Assembly: GCA_032622095.1 (NCBI GenBank)
Contig: CP136068.1
Span: 158,603,465-158,667,464, forward strand
Reading direction: 5' to 3'
Source of the DNA: Siphonodentalium dalli
Taxonomy: Eukaryota > Mollusca > Scaphopoda > Gadilida > Siphonodentaliidae
DNA length: 64,000 bases
Shown: positions 24,748 through 37,485 of the stretch, one piece after another
Position numbering within the stretch: position 1 is the stretch's first letter
How the letters are laid out: each line of letters opens with the position of its first letter
The notes under the pieces: model-generated
Told to the model about the DNA's origin: nothing
The model's input: the letters and a program-made list of their open reading frames with translations, nothing else
The model's database searches: none
Program-made: the position numbers and the translations under genes

Positions 24748-24840
24748 GACCCAGAAAAGGATGGCGAGAGGAAAATCAGATCAGACTTCGACGAACTTCA
24801 CGAAGAAATGCAACAAGCGTTTAGAAATTTAGAAGATTAG
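24748..24840 (+). CDS. ATP6V1A: ATP6V1A last exon (C-terminus and stop)
   Basis: Acceptor TTCACTCTACAG is followed by DPEKDGERKIRSDFDELHEE then MQQAFRNLED and TAG at 24838-24840. The ending FRNLED matches the conserved FRSLED end of the family. Confidence 0.97.
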   Translation, partial: DPEKDGERKIRSDFDELHEEMQQAFRNLED

Positions 24841-25245
24841 TTAAATTATTTCTTCATCCATGATCATGATTTCATTTTCATTAACTCTGTAAATTCAGGG
24901 CCAATCAGATCGGTTCTCAAATAGTTAACGAACACATTTTATTATTACTATCATTACAACAGGGTCATCTGTTTCATCAGTGGCCGATGTGAATGTGGTG
25001 AAGTCTGCATGTTTTTATAAAGCAATATAATATTAGTAGGATGGCTACTAAGTCCCTGCAATGTTGATGTCTCTGCAAGGATCGCCATTGCATGATTTGT
25101 TGCTGTGGGAATCTAGGGTATATATATATTATAGGAATTTGAACTATGGGTCCAAAGGGGTAATCTGTCTTCAATAGATTAGAAAACCATGGTAACCATT
25201 TCTAAACTTCTTCTGAATTTCTGGCAATTGCATCAAAATTTGAAC

Positions 25246-25360
25246 TACAGTAGGAGAGCTTTCCGATGAATGGCAACAAGCCATATTTCCGGCTAAATCC
25301 GGAAAAGTTACCCATAATTCTGCTGTGGTTAAGAAGTCGATTAATTAGAGCATTACTGTA
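25246..25360. mobile_element. MITE family A, left arm deleted
   Basis: It keeps only TACAGTA of the left arm, then 'ggagagctttccgatgaa' and the full right arm ending GAGCATTACTGTA. Confidence 0.82.
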
Positions 25361-25639
25361 CATCCATGGTAAAATATTAATATTAAATTGAATGTTGAAA
25401 ACCCCTATAGAGTTGTGATAACGTACATGAATCTTGCCATGCTGTTGAAATCTGATCATGTTATCTATTTTACTAGATATCTGCTTCTAGTCATCGAAGA
25501 TATTAATCACTATATGATTCATCTTGTAGCATCAGGTAGTATTTATAGAGTTCAGTTGATATACATGTGTCAAGTTTGTTCTGTTGATACATCGATCTGA
25601 GATACAAATATGTTAATAGGATCTTAAGGTTTATTTAAA

Positions 25640-25830
25640 TTGTTTCTGGTCTCATTTCAATTAAGCGAATATGAAAGTGTAACTGGACATAGGTCTATCC
25701 CACAATTTTGTTTGAGAAAAACCCAACTTACGATTATATTATGGATTCAATATTACACCCATCTTCTGAATTACAGGATAACATAAATTCTCTCACTGTG
25801 TTTTCATTGTGTGAAGGACTGATATATAAA
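25640..25830. repeat. Dispersed repeat, copy without MITE
   Basis: It matches 11640-12040 through 'atgaaagtgtaactggacat', 'aggtctatcccacaat', 'gagaaaaacccaacttac' and 'tgtgaaggactgatatata', and lacks the family A insertion. Confidence 0.75.
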
Positions 25831-27749
25831 CGACATCAGGCTCATTAGCATATTCGGAGCTTTTATATCTACAGAGCGTCTTCAAATGTGATAATTTAAA
25901 TCACAATATAACGAGACCAAATTTCCTGATGTTTGGTTTGGTGTGTAATAAACGCAGAACATACAAACATCAAATCATGCCATATCATTCCATTGTTAAT
26001 GTATTGGGCCCACATTGAAATACGTTTTATTTTCTATCTCTTGAATGGAGACCTACCAAATCAAAATATTTTATTAGAACTGTCTCCAGGAGCAAAGTAG
26101 GAAAATCAGAATCTCATATCCGCAAAAATTACATATAAAAAACCAATGAATTCACAGAATAATCTCCCAATTTCTCAGTGTTTCAAATTGAAGAAAATTT
26201 GATTGTAGATCAATGAATTCCAACTCAATTATAGCAACTTATGTTTCTCTGATCAATTAAATTTAATCAAAATAAACATTAAGAATACCATAGAATAATT
26301 ATGAATTATTCAAATGTGGTGTGAGCGGGAAACTGAACATATTTCAATGGTGGCCTATAGTCGCGTGTACATAGTAGGTTTATAGAACATTATGTGAAGA
26401 TACCCAAGAATTAAGAGAATTTATTAATACTCCGTTTACACTGCTGAACATGACCTGTGGAGTGTTATATTCTCCAATAAGAGTTCAAAACCATGATGAC
26501 AAACAAAGTTAAATGTTCTGTTTCTGACACCTGCCTCCTCATAATATATGGCCCGCTGGTTGCTTATTAACACCCACTGAAAACAAAATATATAAATATT
26601 CCTGCCGCTCAGCTTCCCCTACGCGATGTCCACAATCTATGTCGTTAGGATGCTTTGAGCAAAAAGAGGTACCGTAACTCTATATAACATGTCCGAGAAT
26701 TGTATAATAAACTTTGTGTGGCCTAACATTTAAGACAAATACTCAATGAAATATATGCTGAGCATAATTCTCAATGAGTTTTAAGGCAGCTCGATAATGC
26801 AGTTATGAAACTTTACCAGCATCCATGATAACCAATGTTACCAGCTGAAGGAATTTTAGTCTAATAATGATTTTCTTTTTTTTTTGTATTCGGGTGAACC
26901 GTATCATTTTGTGGATATTGAAGGCTTTAAAATAAAAAAACCAATTTATTAAAACTAATTAAATGCCCACCATTCAGTCTCATTGCCAATTTAAGTAATT
27001 AACTGACATCATAGCATACATTATGGGTGCTGTTCATGGAAGTGGCCGTGGATTAATGAGCAAGTCTTCTTCATCGCAGTGTAAACGGAGACAAATTGTT
27101 TATTAATTTGATGCAATAATATAATATTATCTGGAATGTGATATTTATTTAAGTATATGTATTAATAGCTGGACCTAGTGCTACATATGTGTAACTGTAT
27201 TTTGTACCACCCATTGGGAGCCTCACACATATATAAGCATGTATCTCTGAGTGACATCTACTTGCATCTGTGTGGGGGCACCCAATGGGTTATAATGTCA
27301 CTAGGTATATATATGTATAAGGAGCTAGTGCTGTGTGTGTGTAAATGTGACCTGTATGTGACAGATTTGTAAACCAGTATGTAATCTATTAACAATTAAA
27401 AAATAAATACACTGCACAACTGTTACTTCAACACTAGGTCAAGTTAGCAACAGATTGCCATTATTAATAGATTATATTCTGTTGATGCTTCGAGTGTGAA
27501 GTTTTAGGTGGTCACATCCAAACCTGCCTAATATGATAATATCCAAGTGTTGGATGTAAATTTTCAAGTGTGTCTCAAGAATCCATTTTCACTGGCAAAT
27601 CAAGAGTACATGACAATTTAATAGATAGAGCTTTGAGCCCTTAAAGTGACAAAAGGCCTTCACAGTGAGTTCATGCGAAATGACTTAAATGTCTGTAAAA
27701 CTATAAACAACAAGTACTTCAAAACCCCAATAATGATATTTTGTATGTT

Positions 27750-27870
27750 AAAACCTTGTTATGTTAAGATTACTGCTACGGTGGAATTACTGATAAAACC
27801 TTGTTATGTTAAGATTACTGCTACGGTGGAATTACTGATAAAACCTTGTTATGTTAAGATACATCAAAAC
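27750..27870 (+). repeat. 45-bp tandem repeat, ~2.5 copies
   Basis: Units start at 27750, 27795 and 27840 and read AAAACCTTGTTATGTTAAGA then TTACTGCTACGGTGGAATTA. The surrounding 111-codon open frame is a result of this repeat. Confidence 0.85.
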
Positions 27871-28683
27871 TTAACATTGGAAAAGGTCAAAGCATTGAAA
27901 AATATTCTGAAAATAATATTTAGAACTAAAACGTTTTCACTTGCTACACATATAGTGATGTTTGTTGATAAATCATTGTAACAGTTTTGTTCACATATCA
28001 ATATCACAACACACAATTTTTTTTATTGGAGAACTGTTAATTAATCAAGAGTACATGGCAATTTAATAGAGCTTTGAGCCATTTAGGTACATATCTGTAT
28101 CTATCAATTCACCCTCTCTGACCTATCAAGGCTAAAACCGACCTTTGTTTCCACTAACAGACTGGAAAAAAGAGCGACAGGTTTTATGGGGAGGCAACTC
28201 ATGTTTGGTATTTATGATTGGTGCACTTTACAAATCGGAAATATATCTCCGTTATTGTATGTGTGTTTTTATTATCAAGGATAAAGTTTTTCAAATTTGT
28301 AGCATTTTTTTTTTTTTACCTCAATAAATATGTACTCGTCAGTATAAACTGGGATCAGTTTAGTGGAAACAAAGGTTTTCTGTTTAGGCCTCCAGGGGGA
28401 GCTGCTTTAATTAGTGATGTTTTACTGTCTCATTCCTTACATTCCATTCAGTTTAGTTGAGTTTGTAAAGATTCTATTGACAAGTTTTGTGTAATTTACA
28501 TTTATAAGTTGATAAGGGTGTGAGTCTTGATTTCATCATCCAAATTTTGTATTTCACACCCACTCTGTAATGTAACTGTCCAGGGGGAATCAATCAAACG
28601 AAGGAAAATGATGGCACTGGATCATCAGGAGAAACCATGGGCGTAGCTAGATTGTCTTCAATCTCTTTAAATAGATAGCTTAT

Positions 28684-29053
28684 TTAACCCTTTACCCAAC
28701 AACGGCCCTGTACCATAGGTCGCCTCGCATATATAAGAGAATGCATTGGCTTAACATATTAAAAATGATAAAAATGTAAGAAAAAATTATAAAATTGTTG
28801 TAAGAAAAAAATGGTAAAAAGTGTTTTTTTAGGCCAATGCATTCTCTTATATATGCGAGGCGACCTATGGTCGACTCGCATATATAAGAGAATGCATTGG
28901 CACAGGGCATAACTGTAACCATCACAATGTGGTCAATGAACCGGTTCCAATGATATCCATATTGTATGGTGTTATTGAGACAGACCGAAGATATTTTAGG
29001 CTGTTGAAGCTTTATTTGGGCGTTTTTGGCCGGTTTGTTGGGTAAAGGGTTAA
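28684..29053. mobile_element. MITE family C
   Basis: TTAACCCTTTACCCAACA is at the left and TGTTGGGTAAAGGGTTAA at the right. The first hairpin module is partly deleted. Confidence 0.85.
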
Positions 29054-29275
29054 ACCTCCACCCAGGGGGAGGAGCCAGGATTTCCTGATGCAGGGGGCTA
29101 TGATCCCTGACAGGCAGGCTATCGCATACTGGGATGACAATTGCAGATTTCCCCGATGGGACAGCCCCCCTGGTTCCACAACTGACTCCCATCCAGCACT
29201 TACAAAATTTATCATTTTTGGTGATCAAAATTTGTTTATTACCAATAAATACTTGCAGCAATACTAATTGAGGTA

Positions 29276-29454
29276 TAAAGTAATGCCCTAAATAATTAAA
29301 TAATCAACTGCTTAACCAAAGCAGAATTATGGGTAACTTTTCAGGATATAGTCGGAAATATGGCTTGTTGACATTCATCGGAAAGCTCTCACACTGAAAA
29401 GTTACCCATAATTCTGCTGTGGTTAAGCAGTCGATTATTTAGGGCATTACTTTA
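29276..29454. mobile_element. MITE family A with asymmetric deletion
   Basis: 'aagtaatgccctaaataatt' starts the left arm and GGGCATTACTTTA ends the right arm. The palindromic centre is deleted after 'gaaagctctcac'. Confidence 0.85.
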
Positions 29455-29924
29455 GTTGTGGTGTCACATTGCTGTGATAAAAAATTTGTGAAATCTGGAG
29501 TTTTCCCCAGTTGTATGAAGACTGATACAACTTACCAATTTGTATGACCTTTAACTTGTTGACATGCATGTGGTTTTGCCTGCTAGGATAAATGGTATTA
29601 ATACACCTGACCGTTATGTCCAACACTAGATGTTTCTGACTGTTATGTCCAACACTAGGTGTTCCTGACTGTTATGTCTGACCCGAACATGTTTCTGAAA
29701 CCGTCTATTACTTACTGTTATGTTGAATGTCTTAGTTCTATTATGTCGAGGAGTATTAAATAATAACCTACGGTATATTCATTGTCTTTTTTATGCTTTT
29801 CGGGATATTCTCATATTTCACTACCCCCTCCCAAGCACAGGCCCCTGGGGAAAAATAGCAGATATACCAGTGACATATCGTTCAAATCATGATGGGAGTC
29901 ACGCTGGTGGAACACTAAAGATCC

Positions 29925-30109
29925 TGTACCAATGCATTCCCTTATAAATGCAAGTCGCATGAAAACGAGAATGCACTGGGTTACAAGGTCAAGGTAAATT
30001 TTGTTAGGCCCATGTATATACTCATATATGGGAGACTCGCATATATAAGAGAATGCATTGGCACAGGGTTTTCACAAACATTTCAGGAAGCTGCCGTCAT
30101 GGAAGGGTT
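29925..30109. mobile_element. MITE family E, decayed
   Basis: Two hairpin modules ('ccaatgcattcccttataaa' and 'cgcatatataagagaatgca') precede a right end of GTCATGGAAGGGTTAA. The left end is not recognisable. Confidence 0.65.
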
Positions 30110-31105
30110 AAGCAAACTTTACAAAACATCGCCTTTTCCGACTCGCCCCTGGTCAAGTGGTCCTGCTAATAAGCTATGATGCTGGTGTTCCTGCTGAATT
30201 GCTACGATGCGGGTAGGGCAAACTGATGCCGTTACGAAAAAGTAACTTTCTAAATTTGACATTATCGCGGTGTTTGGCTAATCCGAGCGATTTGAGAAAA
30301 AAAACCATGTATGAAACATTCAAGAACATATACATGTATATTTTTGTAAAATATAATAATGCCTGCGCTGGTGTTTCTAAAACGATGCGAATAAGAATCT
30401 TGATTATAGTCGATGTTCAACAACTAATACAACCAGTAGTATATTTCGCAATAATTACACCCACTTCATTCTCTATAGTAAATTGCCGTTGAGTTTATCA
30501 AAGCTAATGGAATTATATCGGATAATTATATTAGGTCGAGATTTTATCAGAGCAACAAAAACGACCCAAAAGTACTTGAGCGCAATAATATTTGTAGTCC
30601 GTTGCAATGCAACGAAGGACGCTACTTTCTTCACACTCGCTTCGCAGTACACATTTTTTTTTCACGAACGGTATGAAAGCCAATAAAAGAATAATAAATA
30701 AATATCCAAATAAAGACAATGCCCCAATGAAATAAACATTCCCAAGCTGTTTACAGTGTATAAATTTGGTCGTATTTGCGACGTTTCGTAAAAGAAATGC
30801 ATGGCTAAACTCAAACAACTTTTTTGTTTTCGTTTCATTTATTTACATTTTCACACCGCATAGGGACGGGTCGATCATATGCATTATGATTTTTGAAAGA
30901 CCACGGGAGCTAGGAACTTGATCAAATTGATCAACCACTGCCTTAATTAGGCTAATTTATCAATGTTTGGTCATAATGCTGGGCCAAAATTCCATGCATG
31001 GTACCGTACATTATAATTTTCTGTCAAGTCAACAATTTATAAATTATATATATATTGTGATGAAATTTTTAATTATTGTTTACAAATATTCCCAAACATT
31101 GTACC
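30110..31105. other. Intergenic, unassigned
   Basis: No gene was recognised. The segment 30140-30260 is related in inverted orientation to 35170-35260: 'cccctggtcaagtggtcctg' here and 'caggaccacttgaccagggg' there. Confidence 0.5.
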
Positions 31106-31110
31106 CAGTC

Positions 31111-31190
31111 CCCTTGATCATGCCATGAATCTCTACTCTGGCTGATGCCCGTGTCTACGTCGTCAGCCAGAGTAGAGATTCATGGCATGA
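31111..31190. mobile_element. Short palindrome, family F
   Basis: The arms read GATCATGCCATGAATCTCTA then CTCTGGCTGA and the exact complement, around 'tgcccgtgtctacgtcg'. A longer relative is at 36627-37111. Confidence 0.75.
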
Positions 31191-31194
31191 TCTA

Positions 31195-34100
31195 CCAGTC
31201 CCCATGAGAAAACCGCAGCAGATTTTTTTTCCCATTCGTCTCCGTGTAGCGATATGTTACAAACCTTTACGTGATTTCTGAGATTCCAGAGACTGTCCCT
31301 ACAGCCTGTACAGGCTACAGAGCCAGAGGAGTAGAGGACCCTACAAACTTCCTGTTAATGTTAACGAGAGGCCGATCACGATCGGCAGATGTTTAACCCA
31401 TACCTTGGCGACAGCGATGAGCTATTTTCATATATCCTTACCCCATCCTTTTCATGAGTGCAAAACTTTAAACAATTCACACCTTACTATTAATTCACAA
31501 GTGAAATCACACTTATTGGGCACCTTGCTCACATTAACACAATGTTAACAGACGTGGCTTTGATTTCAACCTATTAGTGACTCCAACACAGATACATGTA
31601 TGTCTTATAGAGTTATAAGTCTAATTAAGCTCAATCCATAGTCGGAGAGAAGCACCATAGCTGTTAAATATCAAATAGTTAAGAAATTAGGTAGATAAAC
31701 ATCATAGCAACTCAATTTATCTATTTATTACATTGGAACATGAGACATTACATATTGTGTGGGTTTTTTTATTATCATTGCTATTTTTTTGTTCATAATA
31801 TCTTGTGTCAGCTGCATATTAAAAATTCATAGCAACCTATTAATATTTCACCACTAAAAAACAATCAATACCTGATCAACTATAGAAGTGAGGGATGTAT
31901 AGACCTGGATATAAAATATGATTGCTAATGATTGGATATAAATGTTAATTTTCTTGTAAGTTGATCATTAGAAAAATATGTTTGTGAACAGTTTAAATAT
32001 AATTAAAGTTAAGGTTTATAATATTATCACAACCATTCGATCGATACCAAAATCTATACAGGTGAAGAATGTGTCATGATTATCACAGATGTGATTATTT
32101 ATAGAGTAATCATGCAAAAAATATTTAGCTATCACATTGTGTCAACAGGATTGGTGAAGGATGTTAATATATTTAAGCAAATAAACCAAATGACCCTCAC
32201 TATGCAGGTTAGAGGTGTGTTATCATAAACTGTGCCAGAACTATAAACATAATCAATGGAAATATTTGAGTTATCAAATTGGATAGTAAGGGGTTAATCT
32301 TACCCAAACTAATGAACTGATAAACACAGAGTAGTCAACAAAATGCATGTCATTGGATTTAGAAACCCATACAATAAGTCAGTCTCAAGAATCCCAGCAC
32401 TGTTAATATTATCCTGTAGCCCAAATGCAATTGAGGGAATTTCAAAATAAGACATATCCTCTAATGATGAATTTCAATTGGTCATTTCTTGAAACACTGA
32501 CTGAACCTGGCTCAAAGTTAAAGTGAAAATTTAATATATGTCTATCAGATAATATGAGTCAATCGAATGGGTTAATTTTAATCCCAAATTCATGCAAATT
32601 AAAAGTGGATCACCATCAACATGTACATAGAATAGGAGAATGATCAAATAAAAAACATCAGAAGACCATATGATGTGTGCAGAGGGTTAATCATTTTCAA
32701 TGACATCATATGATGGAACTAAGGAATGCTGTATTAATTATTTTCTAAGTTATAACAACAGTGTCTCTGTAAACAATAATGCCATGAACTGCATGGTTTC
32801 AACAGAGAGCAGAACTGGAATAAAGAGTCTAACATCAATCAAAGTTTGACAGATGTATATATTAAGTCTGCAGTCACCAGTGGAACTATCAGGTCACTGT
32901 GTCCAAAGCAATAAATTATCTCCTTCCAATAACACAGGTGTGTCTTGTTCTATTCAAATTTAATAGTGCATGGAAAAGATGTATGAATTATAAAGGGCCA
33001 TAACTCTGTTAATATATAAACCCATATTTGCACTTGATCTGTATTTAGGGGTCAGAAATTCATATACCAAAATTGGTGTCGATCAGATGAAAAATGTTTG
33101 AGTCATCCTGGCTTGGATGAATTCTATTTAAAAACAAGAGTGGAAAGGGTTAACTAAACAATACCAAAATCCATACAGATGAAGAACGTGCTAAGAAAGA
33201 CCTAGGTAAGAAATATGAGGCAGATCAGAAGAAAATTGTTTGACTTTGATGCATCAGATAGCATTTGTGAGCAGGGTTAATTATTTTCTAAACCGATCAA
33301 CCAATCAATGTCAATGACATTTTTTTTATTATTATTATAAAAGTTAAAAGTAATTTTTTTTTCCAATTTTTTTCTTCGAAAAAGGGTCATAACTCCTTTA
33401 AAATAAATCGGATCAAACCCATATTCGAACTCGATCTGTATTTTGGGCTGTGAAACTCACATACCAAATTTGGTTCCAATCAGATAAAAAATGTTTGAGT
33501 TATGGCAGAATGCGTGAATTCTAAGTTGAAAAAGGGCCATAACTCTGTAACAAAATCTCGGATCAAACCCAAATTCGAACTCGATCTGTATTTTGGGCTG
33601 AGAAACCCATATACAAAATTTGGTTTCGATCGGATAAAAAATGTTTGAGTTATCGCATTACTCGTAAAGTGTCTACGGACAGACGGACAGACAGACGGAC
33701 AGACAGACAGACGGACCAACGACGAGTGGTCAATCCGGGCAACGACACTATGTTTACCATACTATGGTATGGGTAAACATAAAAATGCAGCATGTTTCTT
33801 CACCGCGTTTCAGTGAAATGATATGTTGCAAAGTGTTATATACGAAGTGTAAGTTGTAACCGGTACCTGTTACAAATAATATAAAGTCCTCATAAGAAAA
33901 CCGCACCATATTTTTAAAACTCATCTCAATGCAGCGATATGTTACAACGTGTTACGAAGCATTACGTAAATGATTTCTGAGATCCACAGAGACCGCTCGT
34001 AGACAGTTGTTACAAATGATATAAAGTCCGTTAGAAAACCGCTGTATATTTTTTCATATCATTCGAGTGTAGCGATAAGTTATGTTACAAAGTTTTACGA

Positions 34101-34470
34101 AGCATTACGTTATGTATTTTCTGAGATCCACAGAGACCGCTCATTGATGGGTGTATGCAAACGATGTAAAGTCCCTATGAGAAAACCGAGGATATTTCTT
34201 CAACTCGTCTGAGTGTAGTTACGAAGGTTTATGTGATTTATGAGATTCCACAGAACGATGTACCGCTCGTAGACGGGTGTTCGAATTATTGTTCAATACA
34301 AATGCTAAAAAGTCCCTGTGAGATAACAGCAGAAATTTCTGCACCCCATCGCAGTGTAGGCTAGCAACATGTTATTGTTAGAATGCAAACAAATGAATTG
34401 ACAAGTTGCGGAACATTTTGTGATTTCTGAGATTCCTCAGAAACTGGTCATAAACTCATATTCATGTCTG
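31195..34470. repeat. ~135-bp diverged tandem array split by a 2.4-kb element
   Basis: Units share 'tgagaaaaccgcag', 'gtgtagcgatatgttacaa', 'acgtgatttctgagattcca' and 'cagagaccgctc'. One copy lies at 31195-31300 and about five at 33790-34470. The sequence between them is the element at 31389-33780. Confidence 0.7.
31389..33780. mobile_element. Unclassified 2.4-kb repeat element with inverted ends
   Basis: It starts ATGTTTAACCCATACC and ends GGTATGGGTAAACAT. Near the right end are two or three diverged units with 'gggccataactctgt', 'tcgatctgtattttgggctg' and 'aaaaaatgtttgagttat', then a GACGGACAGACAG run and a 'ttaccatactatggtatgggtaa' hairpin. No coding frame was recognised in the AT-rich body (31400-32990). 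Confidence 0.55.
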
Positions 34471-34923
34471 GACACAAGTTTTTTTAATAATCACTTTAAA
34501 TTTTTTCAAATATATTAGCGAAAAATAGAAAAATATTTGGCTCAATGCTGACAAATAGGAGAATTTCTGTAAGAAAATGTTCACTAAACTTATTGATTAT
34601 CGCCTGTTCATGAGTCCTAGTTGACATATGGAGACAAAATGTATTCCAAAATCTGCTAATAACGTTTAATTTTCATCCAACGATGACAAAGTTTATTAAT
34701 TTTGGTTTCGTCCTTGACATAGCTTCGGGAAAAACCCACTCGATCTATCAATCGATCGATATTATTCGGACGCAAACGGGGCGAGTTGTCATCGGCTCAA
34801 GTCGTATTCGGACAGTGACTGTTACGGTCCGTTATTTGAGAACATATAGTTCCTTGTTTCAACCGTCTTTTAAGGGCGAAAATGTTTTTAAAATCAATAT
34901 TTAACAATTAATGGTATAATTAT

Positions 34924-35064
34924 AAGGAATAATCTCGGTTTCCTAATGTAATTACACAGTCTAAAGGCATATGCCGAATCACAAACTCTTTATAAATATA
35001 GGTTTGTGATTCGGCATATGCCTTTAGACTGTGTAATTACATTAGGAAACCAAGATTATTCCTT
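34924..35064. repeat. Perfect-looking inverted repeat, ~62-bp arms
   Basis: The arm AAGGAATAATCTCGGTTTCC to 'aaggcatatgccgaatcacaaac' is repeated as its complement, with a loop of about 17 bases and one or two mismatches. It is not related to families A-F. Confidence 0.8.
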
Positions 35065-35179
35065 AAATAAATGTTTTTGAAAGTTTAATAGACATAATGG
35101 CTTCTCTTGAATATGGTCAGATTATCGGAACACTATGACAAAGACAAATTAAGAAAATGTAACGGTACAATTTGTATAA

Positions 35180-35792
35180 CAGCATCATAGCACATTAGCA
35201 GGACCCAACCTCATCATAGCACATTAGCAGGACCACTTGACCAGGGGTGTGACTCATATTTTAACCCTTTACCCAACAGAACGGCCCTCTGCCAATGCAT
35301 TCTCTTATATATGCGAGTCGACCATAGGTCGCCTCGCATATATAAGAGAATGCATTGGCTTAACATATTAAAAATGATAAAATTGTCAAAGAATGTAGAA
35401 AAATATTATAAAAATTGTTAAAAAATGTAAGAAAAAATTATAAAATTGTTCAAGAATGTAAGAAAAAGATTTTTTTTAGGCCAATGCATTCTCTTATATA
35501 TGCGAGGCGACCTATGGTCGACTCGCATATATAAGAGAATGCATTGGCACAGGGCATAACTGTAACCATCACAATGTGGTCAACGAACCGGTTCCAATGA
35601 TATCCATATTTGTATGGTGTTATTGAGACAGACCGAAGATATTTTAGGCTGTTGAAGCTTTATTTGGGTAAAGGGTTAACCATGATCATTAACTGTTCGA
35701 TGACTGGCGCTTCCTGAAATTCTGTGAAAAACCATCATAGCACATTAGCAGTACCGCTTGACCAGGGGTGTGTCATATTTTAACCATGAACA
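35180..35792. repeat. Tandem segments with CATCATAGCACATTAGCAG
   Basis: The text 'catcatagcacattagcagg' then 'accacttgaccaggggtgtg' occurs around 35186-35255 and again at 35731-35785, with a shorter copy at 35180-35200. The copies are separated by MITE C at 35261-35679. Confidence 0.75.
35261..35679. mobile_element. MITE family C
   Basis: TTAACCCTTTACCCAACAGA is at the left and GGGTAAAGGGTTAA at the right. Two facing hairpin modules are present. Confidence 0.88.
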
Positions 35793-36579
35793 TTAACCGT
35801 TCCATGACTTCCTGAAATCTGCGAAAAACCATGTATCAATTCATTCTCTTATATATGTCAGTCGCTCATAGGGCCAATATTTACCTTGACCATGTAGGCT
35901 GGTGCATTCTCTTATATATGTCAGTCGCTCATAGGGCCAATATTTACCTTGACCATGTAGGCTGGTGCATTCTCTTATAAATGTCAGTCGCTCATAGGGC
36001 CAATATTTACCTTGACCATGTAGGCTGGTGCATTCTCTTATATATGTCAGTCGCTCATAGGGCCAATATTTACCTTGACCATGTAGGCTGGTGCATTCTC
36101 TTATATATGTCAGTCGCTCATAGGGCCAATATTTACCTTGACCATGTAGGCTGGTGCATTCTCTTATATATGTCAGTCGCTCATAGGGCCGATATTTACC
36201 TTGACCATGTAGGCTGGTGCATTCTCTTATATATGTCAGTCGCTCATAGGGCCGATATTTACCTTGACCATGTAGGCTGGTGCATTCTCTTATATATGTC
36301 AGTCGCTCATAGGGCCGATATTTACCTTGACCATGTAGGCTGGTGCATTCTCTTGTACATGTCAGTCGCTCATAGGGCCAATATTTACCTTGACCATGTA
36401 GGCTGGTGCATTCTCTTATATATGTCAGTCGCTCATAGGGCCAATATTTACCTTGACCATGTAGGCTGGTGCATTCTCTTATATGTGAAGCTCCCTATGG
36501 GAGACTCTGTATATAAGAATTCACTGGCACAGGATCTTTAATGCTGCACCAGTGCAGCTCCCGTCATGAAAGATGTTAA
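35793..36579. mobile_element. MITE family E with internally expanded 63-bp array
   Basis: TTAACCGTTCCATGACTT is at the left and GTCATGAAAGATGTTAA at the right. Inside, about ten copies of a 63-bp unit (roughly 35848-36483) read TATATGTCAGTCGCTCATAG then GGCCAATATTTACCTTGACC then ATGTAGGCTGGTGCATTCTC. The resulting open frame with 21-residue repeats (MSVAHRANIYLDHVGWCILL...) is judged a by-product of the unit length. Confidence 0.85.
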
Positions 36580-36626
36580 CTGTCCATGCATCTTTTAATG
36601 TCCATTTTGTCAATTGTGTAGCTGGA

Positions 36627-37111
36627 TCATGCCATGAATCTCTACTCTGTCTAACGCCCGTAGAGATCATATTCCACCAGTACAAAACCTTGGAACTTTT
36701 TTATGTTTGGACAGGGAACCGTATAAAGTCGAAAAAATAACGCAGGGAATATATTTCTTTATTATATATTCCTTAATAATGTACTTCACTATAGGTGAAT
36801 GTCCCAACTCGAAATATCATGATTTACGTAAATTTATGAGTGATTTTGCGTCACGTTTCTTACATTTGTGGCATTTCTCCTGGGTAATTAATTCAATGTT
36901 TATTGCGATAAAAGTTACATAAAAGCATGCAATTTTGATTTGGGACGTATACCTACTGTGAAGTACAGTATTGAGGAACAGATAATAATTAAGAAATATA
37001 TTGCCAACATAATTTTTTGGACCTGTCAAAACTTCAAAAAGTTCCAAGGATTTGTACTGGTGGAATATGATCTCTGCGGGCTTTAGCCAGAGTAGAGATT
37101 CATGGTATGAC
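36627..37111. mobile_element. Family F element, long form (~485 bp)
   Basis: The left arm reads GATCATGCCATGAATCTCTA and on to 'attccaccagtacaaaacct' and 'tggaac'. The right arm is its complement, ending 'tagagattcatggtatgacc'. The terminal inverted repeats are about 72 bp. The centre is AT-rich with no gene. Confidence 0.8.
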
Positions 37112-37485
37112 CTATTGTGGAGCTTGTCAGCAACTGTCGAGGTCTGACTGCTAATTTCTCTCTGTCTATTTTAATCATGCACACATATTGCATAATCCAC
37201 CTTCAATGATGTATTCTAACTAGGTCGTTCATATTGCAGAATTAAAAACACATAATTATGCCAAAATTTAGCTAATTGTTCATTTTGTTTTTCAAGTGGC
37301 AGTTTTGATTAAAATGAGACTGTCGAATAAGCTCTGCGTTTCAGTCTGAAGGATTTCACTGTGATCGCATTACCACCGCTATAAATTACTTTCTCCATGC
37401 AGTATGATGTCACAGCACACAAAAAGTTTTATTACTGACAGATATCTTCTTTCGGTTTTGTTTTTACCCCAGCATCAAACTGGGG

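Larger units (their letters stand above)
24841..28680 (+). other. Downstream of ATP6V1A: probable 3' UTR then intergenic
   Basis: No coding sequence was recognised. AATAAA-type hexamers occur near 25946 and 26930 and around 27400, so the 3' end of the mRNA cannot be fixed. The stretch includes a MITE A fragment (25246-25360), a dispersed repeat (25640-25830), a 45-bp repeat (27750-27870) and sequence at 27640-28000 related to 41550-43930 and 45300-45390. The segments 25840-27600 and 28100-28680 hold nothing I can name. Confidence 0.55.

Noticed and set aside
35981-36541. Protein of 21-residue repeats
   Set aside because: It lies inside a MITE, and the repeat length of 63 explains the open frame.
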